Source: Vicinamibacterales bacterium (GTDB taxonomy: Bacteria > Acidobacteriota > Vicinamibacteria > Vicinamibacterales > UBA8438). Taken from it: a DNA stretch of 64,000 bases. Positions 28,720-38,309 of the stretch are shown here, piece after piece. The notes under the pieces were generated by a model that was not told the DNA's origin, ran no database searches, and was given only the letters and a program-made list of their open reading frames with translations. A program made the translations under genes and the position numbers. The number at the start of each line of letters is the position of its first letter. The stretch's first letter is position 1. The DNA lies in contig CATQHX010000033.1 of assembly GCA_958296065.1 (NCBI GenBank), forward strand, positions 24,723 to 88,722, written 5' to 3'.

Positions 28720-29859
28720 ATGAAGCGACGACTGCTCGATTCATTCGGTGTCGCGATGGCGCTGGCCGCCGTCGTGGTGGTCTTCCCCCTCGCCGCGACC
28801 CCCGCGCTGGGCCAGGCGACAGGCACGACCGCATGGGGGCATCCGGATCTCGACGGGATCTGGCTCGACGTCTGGGACACTCCCTTCGAACGGGCGCCCG
28901 AGCTGGGCGATCGGGAATTCGCGACCGCCGAAGAGCGTGCTGCCCGCGATGACGCACGCAGGTTCGACCCGGGGCGCAACATCCGCGGCCCGCGCGGAAG
29001 CGCGCAGGACGTGTCCGGGGCCTACAACGCCGTCTTCAGCTCGGCGAGGCCGGCGGGTCCGCGTACGTCGCTCGTCGTCGATCCACCGAACGGGCGCATC
29101 CCCGCCCTGACCCCGGAGGCGCAGCGGGAAGAGGACATCAAGCGCGACTGGCGGAGGATGCTGATGCGCAACACCCCCACCTGCGAGCAGCAGGCGCCCG
29201 GCTGCGAGGGCGGCGAGTACGGGCCGGTTTCGCCGCGCCGGTTCGACATCCCGCCGTTCTACAACACGCTGCGGATGAATCGCCACGACGGACCTGAAGA
29301 CCAGAGCCTGGGCGATCGGTGCATGCTGGGCGCGACGCCCGACTTCAACGGGCACCGGCGAATCGTCCAGGGCGAGGACGCCGTCGCCATCGCCTACGAC
29401 ACGGGGCAGGGCCAGGGCTACCAGCGCGTCGTCAATCTGGGCGGCGACCACCCGCCGAGCCAGGTCCGTCTTCGCCACGGCGATTCGCGGGGGCACTGGG
29501 AGGGCGACACGCTGGTCATCGAGACCACCAACTTCTCCCCGAAGTTCCCGTATCGCGCCTCGTCCGTGAACCGGAGGCTCGTCGAACGGTACACCGTGGT
29601 CGACGCCGACACGCTCAGCTATGAGGTGACTATCGACGATCCGACCGTCTGGACGGCGCCGTGGACCGTCCGGCAGGAGCTGAGGCGCCAGAGCGACGTG
29701 CAGAACCGGATCTACTACGAGCCGCGGTGCCACGAGGGGAACTACGGGTTGCCCGCGATGTTCATCGGCCACCGGATTCTCGAGCAGGAGTTCGCCGCAG
29801 GGCGCGCCCCCGATCCATTCTCGCTGGATACCACCACGGGCGGCGGCGGCGCCCGGTAG
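28720..29859 (+). CDS. Secreted hypothetical protein
   Basis: Signal peptide MKRRLLDSFGVAMALAAVVVVFPLAATPALGQ; GHPDLDGIWLDVWDTPFERAPELGDREFATAEE; HWEGDTLVIETTNFSPKFPYR, a pattern common in secreted acidobacterial proteins. Confidence 0.8.
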   Translation: MKRRLLDSFGVAMALAAVVVVFPLAATPALGQATGTTAWGHPDLDGIWLDVWDTPFERAPELGDREFATAEERAARDDARRFDPGRNIRGPRGSAQDVSGAYNAVFSSARPAGPRTSLVVDPPNGRIPALTPEAQREEDIKRDWRRMLMRNTPTCEQQAPGCEGGEYGPVSPRRFDIPPFYNTLRMNRHDGPEDQSLGDRCMLGATPDFNGHRRIVQGEDAVAIAYDTGQGQGYQRVVNLGGDHPPSQVRLRHGDSRGHWEGDTLVIETTNFSPKFPYRASSVNRRLVERYTVVDADTLSYEVTIDDPTVWTAPWTVRQELRRQSDVQNRIYYEPRCHEGNYGLPAMFIGHRILEQEFAAGRAPDPFSLDTTTGGGGAR

Positions 29860-29971
29860 GACGCGCGCCTGCCCGAGTGCCGACCGGCGGGGCAACGTCC
29901 CGGCCGAGCGGTCCGCATCCCCGTTATCGCCGGAGAATCAACGGTCGGGGTACAAGCCCGGGCCCGCGAGA

Positions 29972-30256
29972 TCAGAGTCGTTCGGGCCAGCGTTGCCGGC
30001 CATGAAAGACCGCGATAACTTCGAGGCGGCTGCCGCGGACGCGATACGGCACCAGATACGGGGTTCCCGGAATCACGAGCTCGCGGGTACCCGGCAACCG
30101 CCCGGGCCGGCCGAGGGAGGGCTGTTCGGCGAGGAGTTCCACGCTGGAAAGGATCGTGACCGCTATCTCCTGAGCTGCGGATGGTCCGTCCCGGGCAATG
30201 AAGTCGCGAAGTCTGGACAGATGACGCAGAGCCCGCACGGACCAGACGATGGTCAC
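29972..30256 (-). CDS. RelE/ParE-type toxin
   Basis: IVWSVRALRHLSRLRDFIARDGPSAAQEIAVTILSSVELLAEQPSLGRPGRLPGTRELVIPGTPYLVPYRV. Confidence 0.9.
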   Translation of the reverse strand: MTIVWSVRALRHLSRLRDFIARDGPSAAQEIAVTILSSVELLAEQPSLGRPGRLPGTRELVIPGTPYLVPYRVRGSRLEVIAVFHGRQRWPERL

Positions 30257-30513
30257 CGGCCGGGCATCTTCCGCTCATCCGGACCACCCCACGACCGCAG
30301 CCAACCCGCCACGGCCTCATGCCCGATGGTGCGCCCTTGCTCGAGGTCATCCAGCCCGGCGGCGATCTCGTCGAGCTGCCAGCTCTCTGCCTCCACGTAG
30401 GAGGCGATGGCCTCCGCGGCGAGGAACGACTTGGATCTTCGCGATCGCTTCGCGAGGGCCTCCAACCGCTCCTTGGTTGCTTCGTCGATACGCAGCGAGA
30501 GAGTCGTGCTCAT
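30253..30513 (-). CDS. Ribbon-helix-helix (CopG/ParD-type) antitoxin
   Basis: STTLSLRIDEATKERLEALAKRSRRSKSFLAAEAIASYVEAE; 4-nt overlap with toxin. Confidence 0.9.
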   Translation of the reverse strand: MSTTLSLRIDEATKERLEALAKRSRRSKSFLAAEAIASYVEAESWQLDEIAAGLDDLEQGRTIGHEAVAGWLRSWGGPDERKMPGR

Positions 30514-30553
30514 GCAGCCGTCCTACATTGTACACAGCGTAACGCAGACAGGA

Positions 30554-30580
30554 CCGGCGGGCCCTCTCAAGGCCCGCCGG
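30554..30580 (-). terminator. Hairpin downstream of ankyrin copy 3
   Basis: CCGGCGGGCC-ctctcaa-GGCCCGCCGG perfect 10-bp stem. Confidence 0.7.
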
Positions 30581-30614
30581 GAATGAATCCGCACTGAGCT
30601 GGTCGCCGTCCGGC

Positions 30615-32069
30615 TCAACCCGAACACGAGCCGCGGCGGCCCTGGCCGCGAACCAGCCTGCCGTCCGCGTCGAAGCACATCAGGTCCTGCGGGGACTGGT
30701 CGTCGTCGTTCCTGGCGTCCAGCCTGGCCCCGTGCTCGATCAGGAGATCGACGACCGACGGATACGCAAGCTGCACGGCGGTGTGCAGCGCGGTGTTGCC
30801 GTCGGGATCCGTCGCGTGCACGTCGGCGCCCAGCTCGAGCGCGATCCGGGTCGCCTCGAATGTCGAGTGCTCGCCGGACGCCACCAGCAGCGCCGCGGCG
30901 TCGACGCCGATGCCCTGGCCGCGGCGGTTGCTCGCTCTCGTCGCCCACCCTTCGCCGGCGGCCGCCATCAGCGGGGTGATCCCGTTGTCCGGCATCAGCA
31001 GGGGATCGGCGCCGCAGTCGGCCAGCGCGCGCATGATCTCGACCTCCGCGTACTTGGCCGCCAGCCAGAACGGCGTCGCCCCGGCCAACTGCGCGGACAG
31101 GCTGTAGAAGTTGAGGTTGCGCTGCTGGAGGCTGCCGTTCGTGAGGCGGGCGTTCGGATCCGCGCCGTGCGCGCACAATGCCTTTACCAACTCCGCATCG
31201 CCCCGCGACACGGCCGTGTGCAGGGCGGTGTAGCCGGCGTCGGCGGCCATCGGGTCGGCACCGCGCTCCAGCAGCAACGCCGCCAGCTTGCCCTGGTCGC
31301 TGAAGCTGGCCAGCACGAGCGCGGATTCACCGTTGGGCGCCTTCACGTCCACGTCCGCCCCGGCGTCGAGCAGAAGCCGCGCGTTCTCGAGGCGGCCGTT
31401 GCGGGCCGCGAACATCAGCGGCGTGGACCCGCGCTGCGGTTGCAGCACATAGTCCTCGAAGGGGTTGCCGTTGCCCAGGTTGACCGGCAACAGGTGGGTG
31501 TCCGAGCGCGCGCCGATGTCGGCGCCGTGCTCCAGCAGCACCCTTACCGCGTCCGGGTTCTCCTGGGTCGCCGCCCACATCAGCGCCGTCTGGCCGTGCG
31601 ATGCTTCTCTGGCATTCACCTTGGCGCCATGCTCGAGCAGCGCCTCCAGCGCGTCCGAGGTGCCGGTCTTCGCGCACGTCATGAGCGCCGTCTCGCCCAT
31701 CTCGGTCGCCGCGTTCGGATCGGCGCCCGCCTCCAGTAGCTTGCCCACCACCGCGGCGTTGCGGTTGGTGCAGGCCAACTGAAGAGACGTCACGCCGTAG
31801 TCGTTGGCGGCGTTCGCCTCGGCCCCGGCGCCGAGCAGCGCCTCCACCACCGCGATGTCGTCCCGCACGACCGCCCAGTGCAGCGCCGTCGCGCCGTCCC
31901 CCTCCGCGGCGTTGACATCGACCCTGTCCGCCAGCAAGGCACGCACCGCCTCGTGGTTCTGGTCCTGAATCGCCTCGATCAGTCGGAGATCGTCATTCCC
32001 CGCGCCTACGACCGCGACCCCGAGCCACGCAAACGCCGCCACGGCCATCCACTTGCTGATCAGGCGCAT
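30615..32069 (-). CDS. Exported ankyrin-repeat protein (triad copy 3)
   Basis: MRLISKWMAVAAFAWLGVAVVGAGNDDLRLIEAIQDQNHEAVRALLADRVDVNAAEGDGATALHWAV plus many repeats. Confidence 0.92.
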   Translation of the reverse strand: MRLISKWMAVAAFAWLGVAVVGAGNDDLRLIEAIQDQNHEAVRALLADRVDVNAAEGDGATALHWAVVRDDIAVVEALLGAGAEANAANDYGVTSLQLACTNRNAAVVGKLLEAGADPNAATEMGETALMTCAKTGTSDALEALLEHGAKVNAREASHGQTALMWAATQENPDAVRVLLEHGADIGARSDTHLLPVNLGNGNPFEDYVLQPQRGSTPLMFAARNGRLENARLLLDAGADVDVKAPNGESALVLASFSDQGKLAALLLERGADPMAADAGYTALHTAVSRGDAELVKALCAHGADPNARLTNGSLQQRNLNFYSLSAQLAGATPFWLAAKYAEVEIMRALADCGADPLLMPDNGITPLMAAAGEGWATRASNRRGQGIGVDAAALLVASGEHSTFEATRIALELGADVHATDPDGNTALHTAVQLAYPSVVDLLIEHGARLDARNDDDQSPQDLMCFDADGRLVRGQGRRGSCSG

Positions 32070-32140
32070 GCCGAACCTCCCTCCGTCCCGTCTTCCCGAC
32101 GCGCGCGACCCCCGGCCTGCGACAGGGGCCCGCTAAACGA

Positions 32141-32228
32141 GGGGCGCCGCCATGCGGACGGCGCCCCCGGCGACAGAGCGCGCGCGACCCCCCGGGTCGC
32201 GTTGGGAGTTTCGCTGGCGCGAAACTCC
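32141..32228. promoter_or_regulatory. Three consecutive hairpins between DUF1552 and ankyrin genes (copy 3)
   Basis: GGGGCGCCG/CGGCGCCCC (32141-32167), CGCGACCC/GGGTCGCG (32183-32201), GGAGTTTCG/CGAAACTCC (32205-32228). Confidence 0.6.
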
Positions 32229-32242
32229 TGCGCCACCAGCTC

Positions 32243-33604
32243 CTAGGTGAGCCCCGAGAGCTCGTGGATCTGGTCCATGCTCCCGCCGAACTCCTCCGCG
32301 GGTACGCCCAGCTTTCGCAGCATCGTGTACTGCAGATCCGTCAGCGGCGTGTGCTCGGGACAGACCACGTGGCGCCCGCCCTTGATCTCCCCGCAGCCGC
32401 CCCCGGTGACCAGGATCGGCAGGTTCTCGGTAGTGTGCCGGTTCGAGTTCCGGATCGCGCCGCCGTACATGATCATGGCGTGATCCAGCAACGACCCGTC
32501 GCCGTCCGGCGTGGACTGCATCTTGACCAGGAAGTCGCTGAACAACTGCATGTGATACGCGTTGATCTTCCCCAGCTTCGCGATCTTCTCCGGGATGTCC
32601 CGGTGGTGGCTGAGCGGGTGGTGCGGCTCGGTGACCCCGATCTGCGGGTACGTCGCGCCGCTCTCCTCGCGGGCCATCATCATCGTGATCACGCGCGTCA
32701 TGTCGGTCTGATAGGCCAGCACCATCAGGTCGAACATCAGCTTCACGTGCTCTTCGTAGGACACCGGAATGCCGGCCGGGGACGACACCTCCGGCAACTG
32801 CCGGTCGGCCTGCTGCTCGGCGAGCTGAATGCGCCGCTCGATGCCGCGGACCGCCTCCAGGTACTCGTCGAGCTTTTGCACGTCGTACGGCGCCAGACCC
32901 ACCTTGAGGTCGGCGGCCTTGTCCATCACCCGGTCGAGAATGCTCTTCTGCCGCTTCACGTTCGCCAGGCGCGCGTCGACGCTCGTGTTCCCCACGTCCC
33001 CGAACAGGCGCTCGAAGACGATGCGCGGGTTCGTCTCGCGCGGCATCGGCGTCGTGCGATTGGCCCACGAGTTGTTCAGGTAGGCGCAACTGAAGCCGCC
33101 GTCGCAGGTGGCCACGCCGTAGACGGTGTCGCCGCCCTCTATCGACAACTCCAGCGAGGGAAGCTGCGTCTCGCGCCCGATGCCCGGCGCATTGGCCGCG
33201 ACCTGGTCCATCGAGATGCCCAGCTCGAGCTGCGCCCCGGTCGTGCGCTTCGGACGCGCGCCGGTCAGCAACGCGGACGCGGCCTGCGAGTGGGTCGTGC
33301 CGCGGCCCCGCTCCGCCCCGACGCTGTCGAGGTTCGTCATCACCAGCACGTGCTCGCGAACCGGCGCGAGCGGCTTCAGGGTCGGGGTCCACTCGAAGCC
33401 GGCCCCCGCCGTCTCCGGCTGCCAGTACTCCACGGGACAGCCGTTCGGCACGGTGACGATGCCCAGGCGTCTGGCCGGGGCCGCCGCCGTCTTCGCCAGC
33501 GCCGTCAACGCCGGCACCATTCCGTCGAGAAGCGGCAACGCCAGCGCCGCTCCAACGCCACGCAGCACCGTACGACGCGGGATCACCGTCTTGGTCACGA
33601 TCAT
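32243..33604 (-). CDS. DUF1552 domain protein (triad copy 3)
   Basis: IPRRTVLRGVGAALALPLLDGMVPALTALAKTAA; FSCAYLNNSWANRTTPMPRETNPRIVFERLFG. Confidence 0.9.
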   Translation of the reverse strand: MIVTKTVIPRRTVLRGVGAALALPLLDGMVPALTALAKTAAAPARRLGIVTVPNGCPVEYWQPETAGAGFEWTPTLKPLAPVREHVLVMTNLDSVGAERGRGTTHSQAASALLTGARPKRTTGAQLELGISMDQVAANAPGIGRETQLPSLELSIEGGDTVYGVATCDGGFSCAYLNNSWANRTTPMPRETNPRIVFERLFGDVGNTSVDARLANVKRQKSILDRVMDKAADLKVGLAPYDVQKLDEYLEAVRGIERRIQLAEQQADRQLPEVSSPAGIPVSYEEHVKLMFDLMVLAYQTDMTRVITMMMAREESGATYPQIGVTEPHHPLSHHRDIPEKIAKLGKINAYHMQLFSDFLVKMQSTPDGDGSLLDHAMIMYGGAIRNSNRHTTENLPILVTGGGCGEIKGGRHVVCPEHTPLTDLQYTMLRKLGVPAEEFGGSMDQIHELSGLT

Positions 33605-36066
33605 CAGCCTATCCTCCTCGTCTGAAATGGTGCGCTCTTCACGATTGCGAGAACCAGAGCCGACCAGCGGGACTCGTCCGCCGCGGCCTCCCGCAGGATC
33701 CGCCGGACCGCAGGCATGTCGGCCGCTTCCAGCCGGCGCCCCACAGCAAAGGTCAGCAGTCTCTCGGTCGCCGTCGCGATGAACTCGCCCTGGCTCGCCA
33801 GGATGTGCCGGAAGCCGCTCGCACCCTGGAAGGCGCTGCCGTCCGGCGCCACGCCCGACGGATCGATGGGCGGTCCGACCTCACCCGGCACCCCCGTGTC
33901 CTCGGTGGTGCGCCAGCGCCCGATCGCGTCGAAGTTCTCCAGCGAGAACCCCAGCGGATCCATGTTGCGGTGGCACGTAGCGCAGGCCGGGTTCCGTCGG
34001 TGGACCTCCATCAGCTCGCGCACCGATGTCGGCGGCGCCCCCTCCTCGCGGGTCGCCAGGTCCGGCACGTCGGCCGGCGGCTCTGCTGGCGGCGCCCCGA
34101 GCAGGTTCTCGAGCACCCACTTGCCGCGCGACACCGGGGACGTGCGGTTCGCGTACGAGGTCAGCGTCAGGATGCCCGCCTGCCCCAGGATGCCCGCGCG
34201 CCGGTCGTCGGCCCACGTCACCCGCCGGAAGTGGTTCCCGTGAACGTCGGGGATCCCGTAGTGCTCGGCCAGTCGCTCGTTCACGAAGGTGTAGTCGGCC
34301 GTCACCAGCTCCGTCAGCGGGCGATCCTCGCGCAATTGCGACTCCAGGAACAGTTGCGTCTCCCGCTGCATCGCGACCCGCAGGTTCTCGTCGAACTCCG
34401 GGAACGCGGTCGGGTCCGGCAACGCGTTGCGCAGCCTGTTGAGCCCGAGCCACTGGCCGGCGAAGCTCTCGGCCAGCGTGTTCCGCGCGCGGGGCTGGGC
34501 CAGCATCCGGCGCACCTGCCGCTCCAGCACGTCCGGCTCCGACAGCCTCCCCTCGACGGCCAGGTCGAGCAGCTCGTCGTCCGGGATGCTCCCCCAGAGG
34601 AAGAACGACAGCCGCGAGGCGAGCTCCAGGTCGCCGATCGGATAGGCGATCCCCGGCTCGGCGTCCACCGGCGCGCGCTCGGTACGGAAAACGAACTCGG
34701 GGTCCGTCAGCAGGAACTCGAGCGCCGCCTGGATGCCGGTCTCGAACCCACCCTCACGACTTCCCGCTTCGTAGAAGCTCAGCAGCGCCGTCACGTCCCG
34801 CGATGTCACCGGACGCCGGTAGGCGCGCCGCGCCAGGTCGCCGAGGATCTCCTCCGCGCACGCCGCCTCCGCGCCGGGGTTCTCGGGCCGGCAGGAAAAG
34901 ACCTTCTCGCGGCTCGCGGTTTCCAGCGGCTTCTTGCCGTTGAACGGCCCGGTGACGGTCAGCCTGGCCACGTCGGGATTGCCGTCCTGCCGATCGTTGG
35001 TGCTGAAGCCGAAGGTCGCCGGGCTCGGCCGCGGCTGCAGGACGCCTTCGTCCAGCGCCGGCCGCCGCAGGAACGACACGCCGACCAGCCGCATGCCGGC
35101 CTTCACCGGCATCCGGAACCGCAGGTACTCGTCCTCGTGGACGGAGTACGTGCCCCACTCCGGAAATCCGCCGCTGCCGGAGCCGCAGTAACTCGTCGCG
35201 CACCGCTCGCCCTCGAACGCGCCGCCGACCAGGAACGTCTTGGCCAGGGCCTTGTCGATCCGCAGATCGAGCCGGTGGCGCGCGTTCCCGAGGCCGCGGA
35301 TGTAGTTGTAGAAGTTGCGGTGCAGGTCGACCTTGAACTCGTACTCGCCGTCGAGCGGGAAATAGTGCTCCGCCGCGACGCCGCCGCGCGACCCGAAGGG
35401 CAGGTCCTCGCTGGTGCGGTCGTCCTGCACCTCGAGCTGCGGCACGGGATAGGACGCCGACCGCGAGCTCAGCGCCGGGTCGCCGACCGCGAGCTGGCTG
35501 ATCCGCCGGGCCGCGGTCAGGTAGCGCTCCATCAGCGTGGTCGAGACCGTCAGGACCTCGGCGTTGTTGTCGAAGCCCTCGGCGTCGGCGTCGTCCGGCG
35601 GCAGCAACTCCTCGACGTCCACGTCGAGCCCGATCAGATCGCGCACGGCGTTGCGGTACTCGGACCGGTTGAGGCGGTGCACCGTCATCGGCCGCCCGAG
35701 CGGCGGGTCGGCGGCCGCCGTGCGGTCGAGCTCGGTCTCCAGCCAGTGGACCAGGCTGCCCATCGCGGCTTCGTCCGGCCGCCGCGCCGTCGGCGGCGGC
35801 ATCATCCCGCTGCGCACCTTTCGCAGCACCCGTTCCCATTCGTCGGCGTGGGCGCCGAGATCGTCCGTGTCGAGCCCCTGCAGCGAGATCGGCACCGTGC
35901 CGCGCTCGAAGCCGCGGTCGCTGTGGCAGGCCAGGCAGTACTGATTGACGAAGGCGCGCGCCGATGCCCCGTCGGACACGGCCTGGGCATGGCTCGCGGG
36001 GGGTGCGAGGGCGCCCAGCGCCACCACGACCGCCGCTGCGGTCGCCACCTTGAACAGCCACGACAT
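33604..36066 (-). CDS. DUF1587/DUF1592-type c-heme protein (triad copy 3)
   Basis: NQYCLACHSDRGFERGTVPI; VHRLNRSEYRNAVRDLIGLDVDVEELLPPDDADAEGFDNNAEVLTVSTTLMERYL; NPACATCHRNMDPLGFSLENFDAIGRWR; stop/start overlap (TGATG) with DUF1552. Confidence 0.92.
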   Translation of the reverse strand: MSWLFKVATAAAVVVALGALAPPASHAQAVSDGASARAFVNQYCLACHSDRGFERGTVPISLQGLDTDDLGAHADEWERVLRKVRSGMMPPPTARRPDEAAMGSLVHWLETELDRTAAADPPLGRPMTVHRLNRSEYRNAVRDLIGLDVDVEELLPPDDADAEGFDNNAEVLTVSTTLMERYLTAARRISQLAVGDPALSSRSASYPVPQLEVQDDRTSEDLPFGSRGGVAAEHYFPLDGEYEFKVDLHRNFYNYIRGLGNARHRLDLRIDKALAKTFLVGGAFEGERCATSYCGSGSGGFPEWGTYSVHEDEYLRFRMPVKAGMRLVGVSFLRRPALDEGVLQPRPSPATFGFSTNDRQDGNPDVARLTVTGPFNGKKPLETASREKVFSCRPENPGAEAACAEEILGDLARRAYRRPVTSRDVTALLSFYEAGSREGGFETGIQAALEFLLTDPEFVFRTERAPVDAEPGIAYPIGDLELASRLSFFLWGSIPDDELLDLAVEGRLSEPDVLERQVRRMLAQPRARNTLAESFAGQWLGLNRLRNALPDPTAFPEFDENLRVAMQRETQLFLESQLREDRPLTELVTADYTFVNERLAEHYGIPDVHGNHFRRVTWADDRRAGILGQAGILTLTSYANRTSPVSRGKWVLENLLGAPPAEPPADVPDLATREEGAPPTSVRELMEVHRRNPACATCHRNMDPLGFSLENFDAIGRWRTTEDTGVPGEVGPPIDPSGVAPDGSAFQGASGFRHILASQGEFIATATERLLTFAVGRRLEAADMPAVRRILREAAADESRWSALVLAIVKSAPFQTRRIG

Positions 36067-36551
36067 GGTCACCACCCTCCCGTTCTCAAGAGCGTGCCGG
36101 ACGAACGAGGCCCGTGACGGGCGACTGTGAGCGAAGCTCCGACGCGAACGGACGGAGATGCAGGCCGGCGCGATCGCGGACGCCGTGTTTTCCGACCCGC
36201 CTCGCGACGCAACGTGGGCGAAGGAAACACGATCTATGCGTGACTCGCGTGTAAGTTCGCACCGTACGCCGATGCGCGGCGATTGTCAACTGCGGTCGAC
36301 ACACCCGCAGGGTCGGCAGGGAACCCGGCCGTCAACCGGACCGCTCGCAACGCAGCGCTTCCAGCTCGGCCGCCCGGGCCTCAGCGGCCGCAGCTCGCGT
36401 TTCGGCGTCCACACGGGCGGCGGCTTCTGCCAGACGGCCCTCGGATTCCTCGTCGTGGCTTCCCGGATCGCGACCGGTCGCGGTGCGCCGGGGCGTCCGT
36501 GCGGAAGCTGAAGCAGAAGCAAGTGTGTCGCGCCGACCGCGGGGCTGGCGT

Positions 36552-38108
36552 TCACGCCCCCGCTTCCTCGACGCCGGCCGCGGGCGAGCCGACGGTCTCG
36601 CGCAGCGGGATCTCCTGCAGAAACCAGGAGAGGGCGAAGCCGAGCACCAGGATGGGCACGGCCGAGAGGAACACCGCCTGGAGGGCGACCTCCACCGATC
36701 CGGTCACCGCCGCCGCGGTCTCCACGGGCAGGGCGCGAATGGCGGCGGGGCTGTTCAGCAGATCGGTGACCTGGCCGCCGACCGCGGCGAACGCCTCCGG
36801 GGACAGCCGCGCCGGCAGCTCGGAGCCGATGCGCGCGTTCATGACCGCCCCGAAGACGGCCACGCCGAACGACCCGCCCATCGATCGGAAGAACTGCGCC
36901 GACGCGGTAGCGATACCGAGGTCTCGGTGCTCGACCGCGTTCTGCACGGCGAGCAGCGACACCTGCATGACCATGCCGATCCCGAAACCCAGCAGCACCA
37001 TGAACGCGGAGATCACCAGATGGGGACTCCCGGCGTGCAGGCGGCTCAGGAGGAACATGCCCCCGACCGCGCAGGCGCTGCCGACGATCGGGTAGATGCG
37101 GTATCGCCCGGTCTGAACGGTCAGCCGGCCCGACCCCACGGAGCCGACGAGGACGCCGGCCGTCAACGGCAGCAGCAGCAGGCCGGAGTTGGTCGCCGAC
37201 AGCCCGGCGACCACCTGCAGATACAGAGGCAGAAAGATGACGGCCCCGAACAGCGCGCAGCCGATGAGTAGTCCAAGACCCGACCCGATGGAAAAGATGC
37301 GGTTGCGAAACAGCCGCAACGGCAGCAGCGGATGCTCGACGTACGCCTCCCAGCGGATGAACAGACCAACCAGGAGCACGCCGGCGGCGGCCAGCCCGGC
37401 GGCCGCCGGGTCCCGCGCCTGCGCCACGCCTTCCTGAACGCGCACGAGGGCAAGCAGCAGCAGGCTCACCCCGGCCGTTAACAGCGCCGCGCCCGCAAAG
37501 TCGATGCGGGCCGGACGATGCACGGGGGGCAACCGCAGCACGACCCAGATGACGGCGAGCGCCGCGCCACCCACCGGCAGGTTGATGAGGAACACCCAGC
37601 GCCAGGTCGTGTGGTCGACGATGAAGCCGCCCAGCAGCGGTCCGATGACGCTGGCGAACATCCACACGCCGGCCAGGTAGCCGATGTAGCGGCCGCGTTG
37701 CCGGGGCGAGACGATGTCGCCGATCACGGCGAACGTCAGGCCCATCACCCCGCCGGCGCCGACGCCCTGCACGCCGCGCGCCAGCACCAGCGTCAGCATG
37801 TCGGGCGCAAGCCCCGCGAAAACCGATCCGAGCAGGAAGATCAGGATGGCGGCCTGGAACGTGACGCGCCGCCCGTAGATGTCGCTGAGCTTGCCGTAGA
37901 GCGGGGTGCAGACCATCGTGCACAGCAGGTAGGCGGTCACCACCCACGAGTAGTAGTCGAGCCCGCCGAGCTCGCCGACAATCGTCGGGAGCGCCGTGGC
38001 GACGATGGTCTGGTCGAGCGCCGCGAGAAAGAGCCCGGCCATCAGGCCGGAGAGGATGATGACGATCTCCCGGTGCGTGAACGGTTCGGGCGCAGGTGCC
38101 GGCGTCAC
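36552..38108 (-). CDS. MFS transporter, DHA2/EmrB-QacA drug-efflux type
   Basis: LAALDQTIVATALPTIVGELGGLDYYSWVVTAYLLCTMVCTPLYGKLSDIYGRR; 14-TM-like hydrophobic pattern. Confidence 0.92.
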   Translation of the reverse strand: MTPAPAPEPFTHREIVIILSGLMAGLFLAALDQTIVATALPTIVGELGGLDYYSWVVTAYLLCTMVCTPLYGKLSDIYGRRVTFQAAILIFLLGSVFAGLAPDMLTLVLARGVQGVGAGGVMGLTFAVIGDIVSPRQRGRYIGYLAGVWMFASVIGPLLGGFIVDHTTWRWVFLINLPVGGAALAVIWVVLRLPPVHRPARIDFAGAALLTAGVSLLLLALVRVQEGVAQARDPAAAGLAAAGVLLVGLFIRWEAYVEHPLLPLRLFRNRIFSIGSGLGLLIGCALFGAVIFLPLYLQVVAGLSATNSGLLLLPLTAGVLVGSVGSGRLTVQTGRYRIYPIVGSACAVGGMFLLSRLHAGSPHLVISAFMVLLGFGIGMVMQVSLLAVQNAVEHRDLGIATASAQFFRSMGGSFGVAVFGAVMNARIGSELPARLSPEAFAAVGGQVTDLLNSPAAIRALPVETAAAVTGSVEVALQAVFLSAVPILVLGFALSWFLQEIPLRETVGSPAAGVEEAGA

Positions 38109-38309
38109 CGGAAACGGTCCATGGTCATCGAGAGGGAGGCCGCCGGGAAGGCTGGAAGGTGAAGACCGGGGACCGAAGCCTCAGCTCCGGCGCCCGGCCT
38201 GGTGTTCAACGAGTCGCCGAGACGTCGTGGTGGGCATCTGCGCCGCTTCCGCCGCGCGGACTCCTTGTCGACGTCGTCCACGCCAGCGTGCGCCGCGCAG
38301 CGCGGACCA

